Assembly: GCF_035594125.1 (NCBI RefSeq)
Contig: NC_087158.1
Span: 7,304,501 to 7,368,500, forward strand
Direction: 5' to 3'
DNA: 64,000 nt
DNA from: Scylla paramamosain
Lineage: Eukaryota; Arthropoda; Malacostraca; Decapoda; Portunidae
The notes beneath the pieces were generated by a model. The model ran no database searches. It was not told where the DNA came from and saw nothing but the letters and a program-made list of their open reading frames with translations. Shown here piece after piece: positions 12,541-26,889 of this stretch. The first letter of the stretch is position 1; every line of letters starts with the position of its first letter. The position numbers and the translations under genes are program-made.

Positions 12541-15500
12541 TACTAAATGCCTGTGTTTTGAGTTTTTTTCACATTCTTAGTTACCAAAACCCCAAATTCC
12601 ATGCAAAACTAGCTTTATAAGGAAAAAAAATTATATTACCAGAAAAGTGTCTTTTCAGTGTTTTTGAGCGTGTTAGGCAATAAAGCACTAAAAAGCAGGG
12701 CAATCACATTATATGGGAATAAAAACAACTTTTACCAAGAACTTGTCTTTAAGTATTTTTGAGCTCATTACATACCAAAACGCTAAAACGCATGCAAAAC
12801 ACCTTTTATGGAGAAACTATAAAATTACCAAAAACATATATTTTAAGTGTTTTTGATCATGTTATCTATAAAAACGCTTAAATACATGCAAAGAACCTTA
12901 TGTTTGCGAAACGAAAGGACATTACGAGAAATGTGTATTATAAGTGTTTTTAAGTTCCTTAAGTACCAAAAAGCTAAAACCCACAAATAACCCTCTTTAT
13001 TTAGAAAAAAAGTAAGAAAATAAAAAAATAGGATATTTTTTTTTGTTATTCATCTTCATAGGTACCAAGATGCCAAAATTCTGGGAAAATTCAGGGCTAT
13101 TATATGATAAAACAAAAATTATCAAAAAAGTTAATTTTACCTTTTTTTTCGGAATGTTATGTACCAAACCCTAAAGTGCATGGAAAACCTCCTCCTATAT
13201 GAGGAAATTAAACGACCTTACCAGAAATCTGTTTTTTGAGTGTTTTTCAGCATGTAAGGCACCAAAACGATAAATAATAAGGAACTCACTCTATATGAGA
13301 ATGCAAAACAAAATTGCTGAAAACGTGTTTTTTCTTTCTTTTACGTAGAAAAACGCTAAAACGGATGCAAACCTACCAATATCAAGAAATAGAAAAATAT
13401 TACATAAAAGGAATATTTTGAGTGTTTTTGAGCTTGTTACCTACAAAAAAAAAAAAACGAGAACATTCATGCAAAGCACTCTATATTAGAAAACGAAAGG
13501 ACTTTGCAAGAAAAGTGTATAATAAGTTTTTTTTATAGTTCAAAAGAACCAAAAGGCAAAAAACACAAAAACTCGTGTATATGGAGAAGGTTCCTAGATG
13601 CCAAAATGCTGAAAATTATGAATAACACTCTTAATTGAGAAACAGAACAACCTTACTAAATGCGTTTATTTTGAGTGCTTTTCACATTCTTAGTTACCAA
13701 AACCCCAAATTGCATGCGAAGCTACCTTTATGTGAGAAAAATGTTACATTTCCAGAAAAGTGTCTTTTAAGTGTTTTTGAGCGTGATAGGCAATAAAGCA
13801 CTAAAAAGCAGGGCAATCATATTACATTGGAATAACACCAATTTATACCAAAAACTTGCCTTTAAGTGTTTTTTGAGCTCCTTATATACCAAACCGCTAA
13901 AACGCATGCAAAACAAACTTTATGGAGAAACAGAATAACATTACCAAAAACATGTATTTTGAGTGTTTTTGATCATGTTATTTGTAAAAATGCTTAAATA
14001 AATGCAAAGAATATTATGTTTGGGAAATAAAAGGATATTACGAGAAACGTGTATTATGAGTGTTTTTTTAAGTTTCTTAAGTACCAAAAAGCTAAAACAC
14101 ACAAATAACACTCTATTTAGAAAATGAAAAAAAATAAATAAATAAAAAATAGGAATTTTTTGTTATTCATATTCATAGGTACCGATATGCCAAAATTCTG
14201 GGAAAATTTCAGGGCAATCATATGATAAAAAAAATATTATCAAAAAAGTTAATTTCAGCTTTTTATTCGGACTGTTATGTACCAAACCCTAAAGTGCATG
14301 CAAAGACTCCTATATGAGGAAATTAAATGACCTTACCAGAAATATGTGTTTTGAGTGTTTTTAGCATGTTAGGCACCAAAACGATAAATAATAAGGAACT
14401 CACTCTATATGGGAATCAAAAAAAAAAGTTACTGAAAACGTGTTTTCTCAGTGTTTTACGTAGAAAAACGCAACAACGGATGCAAAGCAACCAATATCAA
14501 GAAATAGAAAAACGTTACTAAAAAGGTATATTTTGAGTGTTTTTGAGCTTGTTACCTACAAAAAACGAGAAAATTGATGCAAAGCACTCTATATTGGGAA
14601 ACAAAAGGACATTGCAAGAAAAGTGTATAATGAGTGTTTTATAGTTCAAAAGAACCACAAGGCAAAAAACGCCAAATATCGTGTATATTGAGATGTTTCC
14701 TAGATACAAAAATGCTAAAACTCATGTATAACACTCCTAATTGAGAAACCAGAGAAACCTTAATAAATGCGTGTATTTTGAGTGCTTTTCACATTCTTAG
14801 TTACCAAAACCCCAAATTGCATGGGAAAATAGATTTGTGGGAAAAAACAATGAGTTTAACAGAAAAGTGTCTTTTGAGTGTTTTTGAGCGTGATAGCCAG
14901 TAAAGCATCAAAAAGGAGGGCAATCACATCACATTGGAGGAAAAAGAATTTTTACCAAGAACTTGCCTTAAAGTGTTTTTGAGCTCCTTATATACCAAAA
15001 CACTAAAATGCATGCAAAACACTCTTTATGGTGAAACAGAGTAACATTACCAAAAACATGTATTTTGAGTGTTTTTCATCATGTTCCCAATAAAAATGAT
15101 TAAATAAATGCAAAGAACACTATTTTTGGGAAAATAAAAGGAGATTACGTGAAACGGGTATTATGAGTGTTTTAAGTTTATTAATTACCAAAAAGCTAAA
15201 AGCCACAAATAACACTTTATTGAGAAACAATAAATAAATTTAAAAAAATACATTTTTTTTCTTTCTTATTCATCCATCTTCACAGGTACCGAAATGCCAA
15301 AATTCGGGCAAAATTCAGGAAATTATGTGAAATAAGAACATTATCAAAAAAGTTAAATTTAGCTTTTTTTTTAGGACTGTTATGTATCAAACCCCTAAAG
15401 TGCATGCAAAACCACCTATATGGGGAAATTAAACGTCTTTGCCAGAAAACGGTCTTATGAGTGTTTTTCAGCATGTTAGCAACCAACACGATAAATAACA

Positions 15501-16388
15501 TGGAAGTCTATATGGGAATCCAAAACAAAATTACTAAAAACGTGTTTTTTCGGTGTTTTACATAGAAAAACGCAAAAACGGATGCAAACCAACCAATATG
15601 AAGAAATAAAATAACATTACCAAAAAGGTATATTTTGAGTGTTTTTGAAATTGTTACAAACAAAAAACGCGAAAATGGATGGAAAGCACTCTATATTGGG
15701 AAGGAAAAGGACATTACGAAAACCGTGTATAAAGAGTGTTTTATAGTTTAACATAACAAGAACTACAAGGGAAAAAACGCAAAATTCGTGTATATAGTTT
15801 CTTATATAAAGTGTGTAAAGTTTCTTATATTCTAAAATGCTGAAACTCTGGAACAACACTCTTAACTGAGAAACAGAACAATCTTACTAAATACGTGTAT
15901 TTTGAGTGTTTTTCACATTCTTAGTTACCAAAACCCCCGAATTGCATGTGAAACCAGCTTTATGTGGGAAAAAAAATGACATTACCAGAAAAAATGTCTT
16001 TTGAGTGTTTTTGAGCGTGTTAGGCAATAAAGCACCAAAATGCAGGGCAAAAACATTACATTGGAATAAAACGAATTTTGAAAAAGAACTTGCCTTTAAG
16101 TGTTTTTGAGCTCTTTATATACCAAAACACTAAAACGCATACAAAATACACTTTATGGTGAAACAGAAGAACATTACCAAAAACATGTATTTTGAGTGTT
16201 TTTGATCATGTTACCAATAAAAACGCTTAAATACATGCAAAGAACCCTATTTTTAGGAAACGAAAGGACATTACGAGAAACGTGTATTATGAGTGTTTTT
16301 AAGTTCCTTAAGTAAAAAAAAAGCTAAAACCCACAAATATTACGAGAAACATGTATATTGAGTGTCTTATTATTTTCGGGCAAAAGAA

Positions 16389-16412
16389 CTTGTGGTTCAC
16401 AAGAACCACAAG
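16389..16412 (+). repeat. Hairpin-bearing M2 variant, copy 2
   Basis: Same 10-bp stems and ACAA loop as at 8939, preceded by TTATTATTTTCGGGC. It follows an M7-to-M1 junction near 16338 rather than the M8-to-M10 fusion seen before other copies. Confidence 0.88.
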
Positions 16413-17451
16413 GCAAAAAACGCAAAAACTCGTGTATATAAAGAAGTTACTTAGATAGCAAAATGCTGAAACTCATGAATAAACATCTTAATTGAGAAAC
16501 AGAACAACATTACCAAATGAGTGTATTTTGAGTGTTTTTTTCATATTCTTTTCCAAAACCCTAAAAAGCATGCGAAACTAGCTTTATGTGGAAAAAAAAT
16601 GACATTACCAAAAGTATCTTTTCAGTGTTTTTAAGCGTGTTAGACAATAAAGCACTTAAAAGCAAGGCAATCATATTACATTGGAATAAAACCAACATTT
16701 ACCAAGAACTTGCCTTGAAGTGTTTTTCAGCTCCTTAACATAACAAATCGCTAAAATGCATGGAAAACACTCCTTTATGGAGAATCAGAATAGCATTACC
16801 AAAAATAAGTGTTTTGAGTGCTTTTATCATGTTACCTATAAAAACGCTTAAATACATGAAATGATCCCCATATTTTGGAAACGAAAGGACATTACGAGAA
16901 ATGTGTATTAAGAATGTTTTTAAGTTCCTTAAGTACCAAAACGTTAAAACCTATAAATAACACTCTTTATAGAAAAAAAAATAAATAAAAAAAATAGCAT
17001 TTTTATTTTTTTGTTATTGATGTTCATAGGTACCAAGATGCCAAAATTCTGCCGAAATTCAGGGAAATTATGTGGAAAAAACATTACCGAAAAATTTCAT
17101 TTTACCTTTTTTTCGGAGTTATGTTCCGAACCATAAAGTGTATGCAAAGCCACATATCTGATGATATTTAACAGCTTTACAAGAAACCTGTCTTTTGAGT
17201 GTTTTTATACATGTTAGGCACCAAAACGATAAATAATATGAAAGTCACTATATATGGAAATCCAAAACAAAATGACTGAAAACGTGTCTTTTAAAAGATT
17301 TACGTAGAAAAACGCTAAAACGGATGCAAACCAACCAATATGAAGAAATAGAATAACATTACCAAAAAAGTATATTTTGTGTGTTTTTAGCTTGTTACAT
17401 AAAAAAAAAATGCGAAAATGGATGCAAAGCACTTTATATAAGGAAAAAAAA

Positions 17452-17482
17452 AAAGGACATAACGTGAAACGTTATGTCCTTT
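17452..17482. repeat. 13-bp fold-back hairpin in M1
   Basis: Stems AAAGGACATAACG (17452-17464) and CGTTATGTCCTTT (17470-17482) around TGAAA. Sister copies read GGACATAACGAGAAACGTGT without the reversed second arm, so the right arm is a local inverted copy of the left one. This matches a template-switch replication error. Confidence 0.9.
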
Positions 17483-17836
17483 ATGTGAGTGTTTTATAGT
17501 TTCACCAGAATCACAAGGCAAAAAAACGTAAAAACTCGACCGTATGGAGAAGTTTCTAAGATACCAAAGTACTGAAACTCATGAATAACACTCTTAATCA
17601 AGAAACAGAACAACCTTCCTAAATGCGTGTAGTTTGAGTGTTTTTCTACATTCTTAGTTACCAAAACCCCAAATTCAATGCGAAACTAGCTTTATGTGGA
17701 AAAAAAATGACATTACCAGAAAAGTGTCTTTGAGTGTTTTTGAGCGTGTTAGGCAATAAAACACTAAAAAGCAGGGCAATCACATTACATGGGAATAAAA
17801 CCAACTTTTACGAAGAATTTGCCTTTTAGTGTTTTT

Positions 17837-18316
17837 GACACGCATTTAGTAAGGTTGCTCTGTTTCTCAATTAAGTGTTATTCATGAGTTTCAGCATTTT
17901 GGTATATAGGAAACTTCTCCATATAAACGAGTTTTTGCGTTTTTTGCCTTGTGTGTTTTTTTTTTTAATTATAAAACATTCATTATACACTTTTCTCGCA
18001 ATGTCCCTTTGTTTCCCAATATAGAGTTCTTTGTATCGATTTTCGCGTTTTTTTGTAGGTAACAAGTGTTTTTACACTCAAAATATACATTTTTGGTAAT
18101 GTTTTTCTGCTTCTTGATATTAGTTGGTTTGTATCAGTTTTAGCGTTTTTCTACGTAAAAAACTGAGAAGACACGTTTTAAGTAAATTTCTTTTGGATTC
18201 CCACATAGAGTGAGTTCCTTATTATTTATCGTTTTGGTGCCTAACATGCTGAAAAACAATCAAAAGACAGATTTCTGGTAAGGTCTTTAATTTCCTCATA
18301 TGGGGGGCTTTACATG
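17837..18316 (-). repeat. Short inverted segment, copy 4 (about 480 bp)
   Basis: Left junction GTTTTTGACACGCATTTAG; right junction CATGTCTTTTCAGTG into plus-strand M3/M4. The reversed M2 is complete here (it keeps CAGCATTTTGGTATA), as in the copies at 46860 and 54750. It is the last short inverted segment before the D/E palindrome; none is seen again until 46860. Confidence 0.9.
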
Positions 18317-21300
18317 TCTTTTCAGTGTTTTTGAGCGTGTTACGCAATAATGCACTAAGAGGCAGGGCAATCACATTACATGGGAATAAAACCAAATTTT
18401 ACCAAGAACTTGCCCTTAAGTGTTTTTGAGCTCCCTACATACCAAACGCTAAAAAGCATGCAAAATACATTTGATGAAGAAACAGAATAACATTAACATT
18501 ATTTTGAGTGTTTTTATCATGTTATCTATAAAAACGCTTAAATACATGCAAAGAGCAACTTATGTTTGGGGAACGAAAGGACATTACGAGAAACGTGTAT
18601 TATGATTGTTTTTGAAGTTCCTTCAGTACGAAAAAGCTAAAACCTACAAATAACACGTTTTAGAAAAAATAATAATAAATAAAAAAAAAAATGGGATTTT
18701 TTTTTTTATCTTCATAGGTACCGAATTGCCAAAATTCTGCCAAAAAAATCAAGGAATTTATGTGAAAAAGAGAACATTATCATGAAAGTTAAATATAGTT
18801 TTATTTTTTCTGATTGTTATGTACCAAAACCTAGAGTGCATGCAAACCCACCTATATAGGGAAGTTAAACGACTTTACCAGAAACCTGTGTTTTCAGTGT
18901 TTTTCATCATGTTAGGCACCAATACGATAAATAATAAGAAAATCAGTCAGTATGTGAATCTAAAACAAAATTACTGAAAACATGTCTTTTCAGTGTTTTA
19001 CGTAGAAAAATGTTAAGGCGGATGCAAACCATCCTATATGAAGAAATTGAATAACATTACCAAAAAGATATATTTTGAGTGTTTTTGAGTTTGTTACCTA
19101 CAAAAAAAGCAAAAATGGATTTAAAGCACTCTATATTAGGAAACAAAAGGAAATTACGAGAAACGTGTATAATGAGTGTTTTATAGTTTTAAAAGAACCA
19201 CAAGGCAATAAACGCAAAAACTCCTGTATATAGAGAAATTTTTACATACCAAAATGATGAAATGCATGAATAACACTTTTAATCGATAAACGGAACTACC
19301 TTACCAAATTGTGTATTTTGAGTGTTTTTCACATTCTTAGTTACAAAAATGCCAAATTACATGCGAAACTAGCATCATTTGGGAAAAAAAATGACATTAC
19401 CAGAAAAGTGTCTTTTGAGTGTTTTTGAGCGTGATATGCAACAAAGCAATAAAAAGCAGAATAATCACATTACATGAGAATAAAACCAACTTTTACGAAA
19501 AATTTGCCTTTAAGTATTTTTTAACCCCTTATATACCAAACCACTAAAACGCATTTAAAACAAACATTATGGAGAAACAGAATAACATTACCAAAAGCAT
19601 GTATTTTGAGTGTTTTTGAATATGTGATCTATAAAAACGCTTAAGTACATGCAAAGAACATTATGTTTGTGTATTATGAGTGTTTTTGATAAGTTCCTTT
19701 AAGTACCAAAAAGCTAAAACCCACAAATAACATTTTTTATTTAGAAAATACAAAAAAATAAAATAAAATAAAATAAATAGGATTTTTTTTTATTATTCAT
19801 CTTCATAGGTACCGAGATGCCAAAATTCTGGGAAAATTCAGGGCAATTATGTGATAAAAGAATATTATCAAAAAACTTAATTTCAACTTTTTTTTTTTCG
19901 GACTCATGTACTAAACCCTAAAGTGCATCCAAAGTCTCCAATATGAGGAAATTAAACCTCACCAGAAATCTGTGTTTTATGCGTTTTTAAGCATGTTAGA
20001 CACCAAAACGATAAATAATAAGGGACTCACTCTATATGGGAAATCAAAACAAAGTTACTGAAAACGTGTCTTCTCAGTGTTTTTCGTAGAAAAACGTTAA
20101 AACGGATACAAACCAACCAATATCAAGAAATAAAAAAACGTTACCAAAAAGGTATATTTTGAGTGTTTTTGAGTTTTTTACCTACAAAAACGCGAAAATT
20201 GATGCAAAGCACTCTATATTGGGAAAGAAAAGGACATTGCAAGAAAAGTGTATAATGAGTGTTTTATACTTCAAAAGAACCACAAAGCAAACAACGCAAA
20301 AACTCGTGTATATTTACAGATTTCTTAGATACCAAAATGCTGAAACTCATTAATAACACTCTTAATTGAGAAACAGAACAACCTTACTAAATGCGTGTAT
20401 TTTGAGTGCTTTTCACATTCTTAGTGACCAAAAACCCCAAAATGCAAAAATAGCTTTCTGGGGAAAAAAATTACTTTACCAGAAAAGTGTCTTTTGAGTG
20501 TTTTTCAACGTGGTAGGTAATAATGCACTCAAAAGCAGGACAATCACATTACATTGGAATAAAACCATTTTTTACCAAGAACTTGCCTTTAAGTGTTTTT
20601 GAGCTCCATTATACAAAACTGCTAAAACGCATGCAAAACATACTTTATGGAGAAACAGAATAATATTACCAAAACCTTGTATTTTGAGTGTTTTTGATCA
20701 AGTTATCTATAAAAACGCTTAAATACATGCAAAGAACTTTATGTCTGGGAAACAAAAGGATATTACCAGAAACGTGTATTATGAGTGTTTTTAAGTTCCT
20801 TAAGTACCAAAACGGTAAATCCCATAAATATCACTCTTTATTCAGAAAAAAATAAAAATAAATAAAAAAATAAAAAAATAGGATTTTTTATTTTTCTTTA
20901 TTTATCTTCATAGGTACCGAGACGCCAAAATTCTGGGAAAATTCAGGGCAATTATATGATAAAAGAATATTAACAAAAAGTTAATTTTAGCTTTTATTTT
21001 CGGACTGTTATGTACCAAACCCTAAAGTGCATGCAAACCCTCCAATATGAGGAAATTAAACGACCTTATCAGAAATCTCTCTTTTGAGTGTTGTTCAGCA
21101 TGTTAGGCACCAAAACAATAAATAATAAAGAACTCACTCTATATATTAATTCTAAACAAAATTACTGAAAACGTGTCTTTTCAGTGTTTTACGTAGAAAA
21201 ACGCTAAGACGAAAATAAACAAACCAATGTAAAGAAATAGAAAAACATTACCAAAAAGGTATATTTTGAGTGTTTTTGAGCTTGTTACCTATAAAAAACA

Positions 21301-24300
21301 CGAAAATTCATGCAAAGCACTCTATAATGGGAAAGAAAAGGACATTGCAAGAAAAGTGTATAATGAGTGTTTTTTTTTTGTTCAAAAGAACCACAAGGCA
21401 AAAAATGCAAAAACAAGTGTATATGAAGAAGTTTCGTAGATACCAAAATGCTGAAACTCATGAACAACACTCTTAATTGAGAAACAGAACAATCTTACTA
21501 AATGTGTGTATTTTGAGTGCTTATCACATTCTTAGTTACCAAAACCCCAAATTGCATGCGAAACCAGCTTTATGTCGAAAAAAATCAAATTACCAGAAAA
21601 ATGTCTTTTTAGTGTTTTTGAGCGTGTTAGGCAATAAAGCACTAAAAAGGAGGGCAATCACATTACATTGGAATAAAAACAATTTTTAATAAGAACTTGC
21701 CTTTAAGTGTTTTTGAGCTCCTTATATACCAAAACACTAAAACGCATGCAAAATACACTTCATGGTGAAACAGAATAACATTAGCAAAAACATGTATTTT
21801 TATTGTTTTTTATCATATTACCAATAAAAACACTTAAATGACATTACCAGAAAAATGTCTTTTAAGTGTTTTAGAGCGTGATATGCAACAAAGCACTAAA
21901 AAGCAGAAAAATCACAAAACTTGGGAATAAAACAAACTTTTACGAAGAACTTGCATTTAAGTGTTTTTCTAACTCCTTACATAACAAAACGCTAAAACGC
22001 ATGTAAAACACCCTTTATGGAGAAACAAAATAACTACCAAAAATATGTATTTTGAGCGTTTTTGATCATGTTACTTATAAAAACGCTTAAATACATGTAA
22101 AGAACCCTATGTTTGTATAAGAAAAGTACATTAAGAAAATCGTGTATTATTAGTGTTTTTAAGTTCCTTAAGTACCATAAAGCTAAAACACACAAATAAC
22201 ACTTTATAGAGAAAAAAAAAATTTTGTTATTCATCTTCATAGGTACCAAAATTCTGGAAAATTCAGGGAAATTTTGTAAAAAAAATTCATTATAAAAAAA
22301 TAATTTTAGCTTTTTTCCGGAGTTATGTACCAAACCCTGAAGTGCATGCAAAGCCACCTATGTGGAGAAATTACTCGACTTTACCAGAAACCTTTCTTTT
22401 GGGTGTTTTTTTTTCGGCAATTTCAACAATATTACTGATAAAGTGTCTTTTCAGTGATTTACGTAGAAAAACGCTAAAACGGATGCGAACCAACCAATAT
22501 GAAGAAATAGAATAACATTACCAAAAGTATATATTTTGATGTGTTTTTGAGCTTGTTACTACAAAAAAATGCGAAAATGGATGAAACGCACTCTACATTA
22601 AGAAAGAAAAGGACATTACGAGAAACGTGTATAATGAGTGTTTTATAGTTTCACAAGAACCACAAGACAAAAAACTAAAAAACTCGTGTACATAAAGAAG
22701 TTTCTTACATACCAAAATGCTGAATCTCATGAATAACACTTTTAATTAAGAAACAGAACAACCTTACTAAATGCCTGTATTTTGAGTGTTTTTCACATTC
22801 TTAGTTACCAAAACCCAAAATTCCATGCGAAACTAGCTTTATGTGAAAAAAAAATAATATTACCAGAAAATGTCTTTCGAAAGTTTTTGAGCATGTTAGG
22901 CAATAAACCACTAAAAAGCAGGGCAATCATATTACATGGGAATAAAACCAACTTTTACCAAGAACTTGCCTTTAGGTGTTTTTGAGCTCATTGCATACCA
23001 AAACACTAAAACGCATGCAACACACCTTTTATGGAGAAACCGAATAACATTACCAAAAATATGTATTTTGAGTGTTTTTGATCATGTTATCTATAAAAAC
23101 GCTTAAATGCATGCAAAGAACCTTATATTTAAGAAACAAAAGGACATTAAAAGAAATATGCATTATGAGTTTTTTAGTTCCTTAAGTACCAAAAAGCTAA
23201 AACCCACAAATAATACTCATTATTTAGAAAAACAAATAAATAAAAATAATAAAATAGGATTTTTTTTTTTGTTATTCATCTTCATAGGTACCGAGATGCC
23301 AAAAATTCCGGGCTATTGTATGATAAAAGAAAATTATCAAAAAAGTTAATTTTAGCTTTTTTTTTCGAACTGTTATATACCAAACCCTAAAGTGCATGCA
23401 AAGCCTCCTATATGAGGAAATTAAACGACCTTAAAAGAAATCTGTCTTTTGAGTGTTTTTCAGAATGTCAGGCACCAAAACGATAAATAAATAAGGAACT
23501 CACTCTATATGGGAATCCAAACAAAACTACTGAAAACGTGTCTTCTCAGTGTTTTACGTAAAAAAAAACGCTAAAACGTATGCAAACCAACCAATTTAAA
23601 AAAAAAATAGAAAAACATTACCAAAAAGGTATATTTTGAGTGTTTTTGAGCTTGTTACCTACAAAAAACGCGAAACTTGATGCAAAGCACTCTATATTGG
23701 GAAATAAAAGGACATTGCAAGAAAAGTGTATAATGAGTGTTTTATAGTTCAAAAGAACCAAAAGGCAAAACCTGCAAAAACTTCTGAATATGGAGAAGTT
23801 TCCTAGATACCAAAATGCTGAAACTCATGAATAACATTCCTAATTGAGAAACAGAACAACCTTACTAAATGCGTGTATTTTGAGAGGTTTTCACATTCTT
23901 ATTACCAAAACCCCAAATTGCATGCGAAACCAGCTTTGTGTGAATAAAAAATGACATTACTAGAAAAAAATCTTTAGAGTGTTTTGAGCCTTGAAAGGCA
24001 ATAAAGCAATAAAAAGCAGGGCAATCACATTACATTTCAATAAAACCAATTTTTAATAAAAACTTGCATTTAAGTCTTTTGAGCTCCTTATATACCAAAA
24101 AACACTAAAACGCATGCAAAATACTCTTTAAGGTGAAAGAGAATAAAATTACCAAAAACATGTATTTTGAGTATTTTTGATCATGTTATCTATAAAAACG
24201 CTTAAATACATGCAAAGAACCTTATGTTTTGGAAACAAAAGGATATTACGAGAAACGTTTATTATGAGTGTTTTTTTTAAGTACCAAAAACCTAAAACCC

Positions 24301-26889
24301 ACTCTTTATTCAGAAAAAATAAAATAAATAAAAAAAAATAAAAAAATAGGATTTTTTTTTTTTTGTTATTCATCTTCATAGGTACCGAAATGTCAAAATT
24401 CTGGAAAAATTCAAGGCAATTCTATGATAAAAGAATATTATGAAAAAAGTTGATTTTAGCTTTTTTTCGGACTCTTATGTACCAAACCCTAAACTGCATG
24501 CAAAGCCTCCTATATAAAAAAAATTAAACGACCTTACCAGAAATCTGTCTTTTGAGTGTTTTCAGCATGTTAAGCACCAAAATAATAAATAATAAGTAAC
24601 TCACTTTAGATGGGAATCCAAAACAAAATTACTGAAAACGTGTGTCCCCAGTTTTTTACGCTAAAATGGATGCAAACCAACCAATATCAAGAAATAGAAA
24701 AAAAAACATTACCAAAAAGGTATATTTTGAGTGTTTTTGAGCTTGTTACCTACAAAAAAACGCTAAAATTGATACAAAACACTCTATATTGGAAACAAAG
24801 GGACATTGCTAGAAAAGTGTATAATGATTGTATTATAGTTTAAAAGAACAACAAGGCAAAAAACGCAAAAACTCGTGTATATGGAGAAGTTTCCTAGATA
24901 CCAAAATGCTGAAACTCATGAATAACACTCTTCATTGAGAAACCAAATTACCAAATTCGTGTATTTTGAGTGTTTTTCATATTCTTAGTTACCAAAAACC
25001 CAAATTTTATGCGAAACCAGAAAAATGTGGGAAAACATAACATTTCCAGAAAAATGTCTTTTGAGTGTTTTTGAGCGTGATAGGCAATAAAGCACTAAAA
25101 AGCAGGGCAATCACTTTTCATTGGAATAAAACCAATTTTTACCAAGAACTTGCCTTTAAATGTTTTTGAGCTCCTTATATAACAAAACGCTAAAACGCAT
25201 GCAAAACAAACTTTATGGAGAAACAGAATAACATTACCAAAAACATGTAATTTGGGTATTTTTTTATCATGTTATCTATAAAAACGCTTAAATACATGAA
25301 AAGAACATTATGTTTTGGAAAGAAAAGGACATTACGAGAAAAGTGTATTATGAGTGTTTTTTTTTTTTAAGTTCCTTAAGTTCCAAAACAGCTAGCCTCT
25401 CATATAAGGAAATAAAACGACCTTACCAGAAAACTGTGTTTTGAGTGTTTTTCAGTTTTTTAGGCACCAAAACGATAAATAATAAAGAACTCACTCTATA
25501 TGGCAAACGAAAACAAAATTACTGAAAACGTGTCTTCTCAGTGTTTTACGTAGAAAAACGCTAAAACGGATGCAAACCAACCAATATCAAGAAGTAGAAA
25601 AACATAACCAAAAAGGTATATTTTAAGTGTTTTTGAGCCTATTACCTACAAAAAAACGCGAAAATTGATACAAAGCACTCTATATTGGGAAACAAAGGGA
25701 CATTCCGAGAAAAGTGTATAATGAATGTTTTATAGTTCAAACGAACCAAAAGATAAAAAAAAACGCAAAAACTCGTGTATATAGAGAAGTTTCCTAGATA
25801 CCAAAATCCTAAAACTCATGAATAACTCTCTTCATTGAGAAACAGAACAACTTTACTAAATGCATGTATTTTGAGTGCTTTTCACATCCTTAGTTACCAA
25901 AATCCCAAATTGCACCTGAAACCAGCTTTGTGTGGGAAAAAAATGACATTACCAGAAAAGTGTCTTTTGAGTGTTTTTGAACGTGATAGCCAATAAAGCA
26001 CTAAAAAGCAGGGGAATCACTTTAAATGGAAATAAAATCAATTTTTTTTCCAAGAACATGCCTTTAAATGTTTTGAGCTCCTTATATACCAAAACGCTAA
26101 AACGCATGCAAAACACACTTTATGGAGAAAGAGAATAACATTACCAAAAACATATATTTTGAGTGTTTTTGATCATGTTACCAATAAAAACGCTTAAATA
26201 CATGCAAAGAACCCTATTTTTGGGAAACGAAATGATATTACGAGAAACGTGTATTATCAGTGTTTTTAAGATCATTATTTACCAAAAAGCTAAAAGCCAC
26301 AAATAACACTCTTTATTGACAAAAAATAAATAAATAAATAAACAAAAAAATACGATATTTTTTTTTCTTTTTCATCTTCACTGGTTCCGAGATGCTAAAA
26401 TTTGGGCAAAATTCAGGAAATTATGAGTGAATTATCAAAAAAGTTAATTTTAGCCTTTTTTTTCGTACTGTTATGTACCAAACCCTAAAGTGCATGCAAA
26501 GCCACCTATATGGGGAAATTAAACGTCTTTGCCAGAAAACTGTTTTATGAGTGTTTTTGAGCTAGTTAGGCACCCCAACGGTAAATAACATGCAAGTCAC
26601 TCTATATGGGAATCTAAAACAAAATTACTGAAAAGTGTCTTTTCGGTGTTTTGCGTAGAAAAACGCTAAAACGGATGCAAACCAACCAATAAGAAGAAAA
26701 AAAATAACATTACCAAAAAGTACATTTTGAGTGTTTTTGAGCTTGTTACCTACAAAAAACGCGAAAATGGACGCAAAGGACTCCCTATTCGGAAACAAAA
26801 AGACATTACGAGAAACGTGTATAATGAGTGTCTTATTATTTTTGAGCAAAAGAACTTGTGGTTCACAAGAACCACAATGCAAAAAACCA
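18317..26889 (+). repeat. Plus-strand block D (left arm of large palindrome)
   Basis: M8 landmarks lie near 18710, 19801, 20907, 22225, 23281, 24375 and 26376. Diagnostic features in order are CAATACGAT in M10 near 18921, CAACCATCC-type M11 near 19025, AAAGCAAACAACG in M2 near 20285, GGTAATAATGCACTC in M4 near 20515, an M6-to-M3 junction near 21838, the deleted M10 near 22417, AAACCACTAAAAAGC near 22875, an M7-to-M9 junction near 25393, and the hairpin M2 at 26855. Most of these are mirrored in block E. Confidence 0.87.
26855..26878 (+). repeat. Hairpin-bearing M2 variant, copy 3 (at palindrome junction)
   Basis: Stem CTTGTGGTTC faces GAACCACAAT, so the outermost pair is lost. The plus-strand text ends about ten bases later and the 9.9-kb inverted block begins, so this hairpin lies almost at the breakpoint. 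Confidence 0.85.

Larger units (their letters stand above)
10754..17836 (+). repeat. Plus-strand block C
   Basis: M8 landmarks lie near 10873, 11932, 13061, 14173, 15280 and 17025. The first HOR has the ATGTGAATCC M10 (near 11107). The second has the deleted M10 (12111) and a repeated M2 half (about 12398-12540). The third has a T-rich M10/M11 boundary (near 13325, also near 50115 and 58035). At about 16338 M7 jumps into the end of M1 (CCACAAATATTACGAG), removing the landmark, and is followed by the hairpin M2 at 16389. TTTTAAAAGATTTACG occurs near 17288. A fold-back hairpin lies at 17452-17482. Confidence 0.87.
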
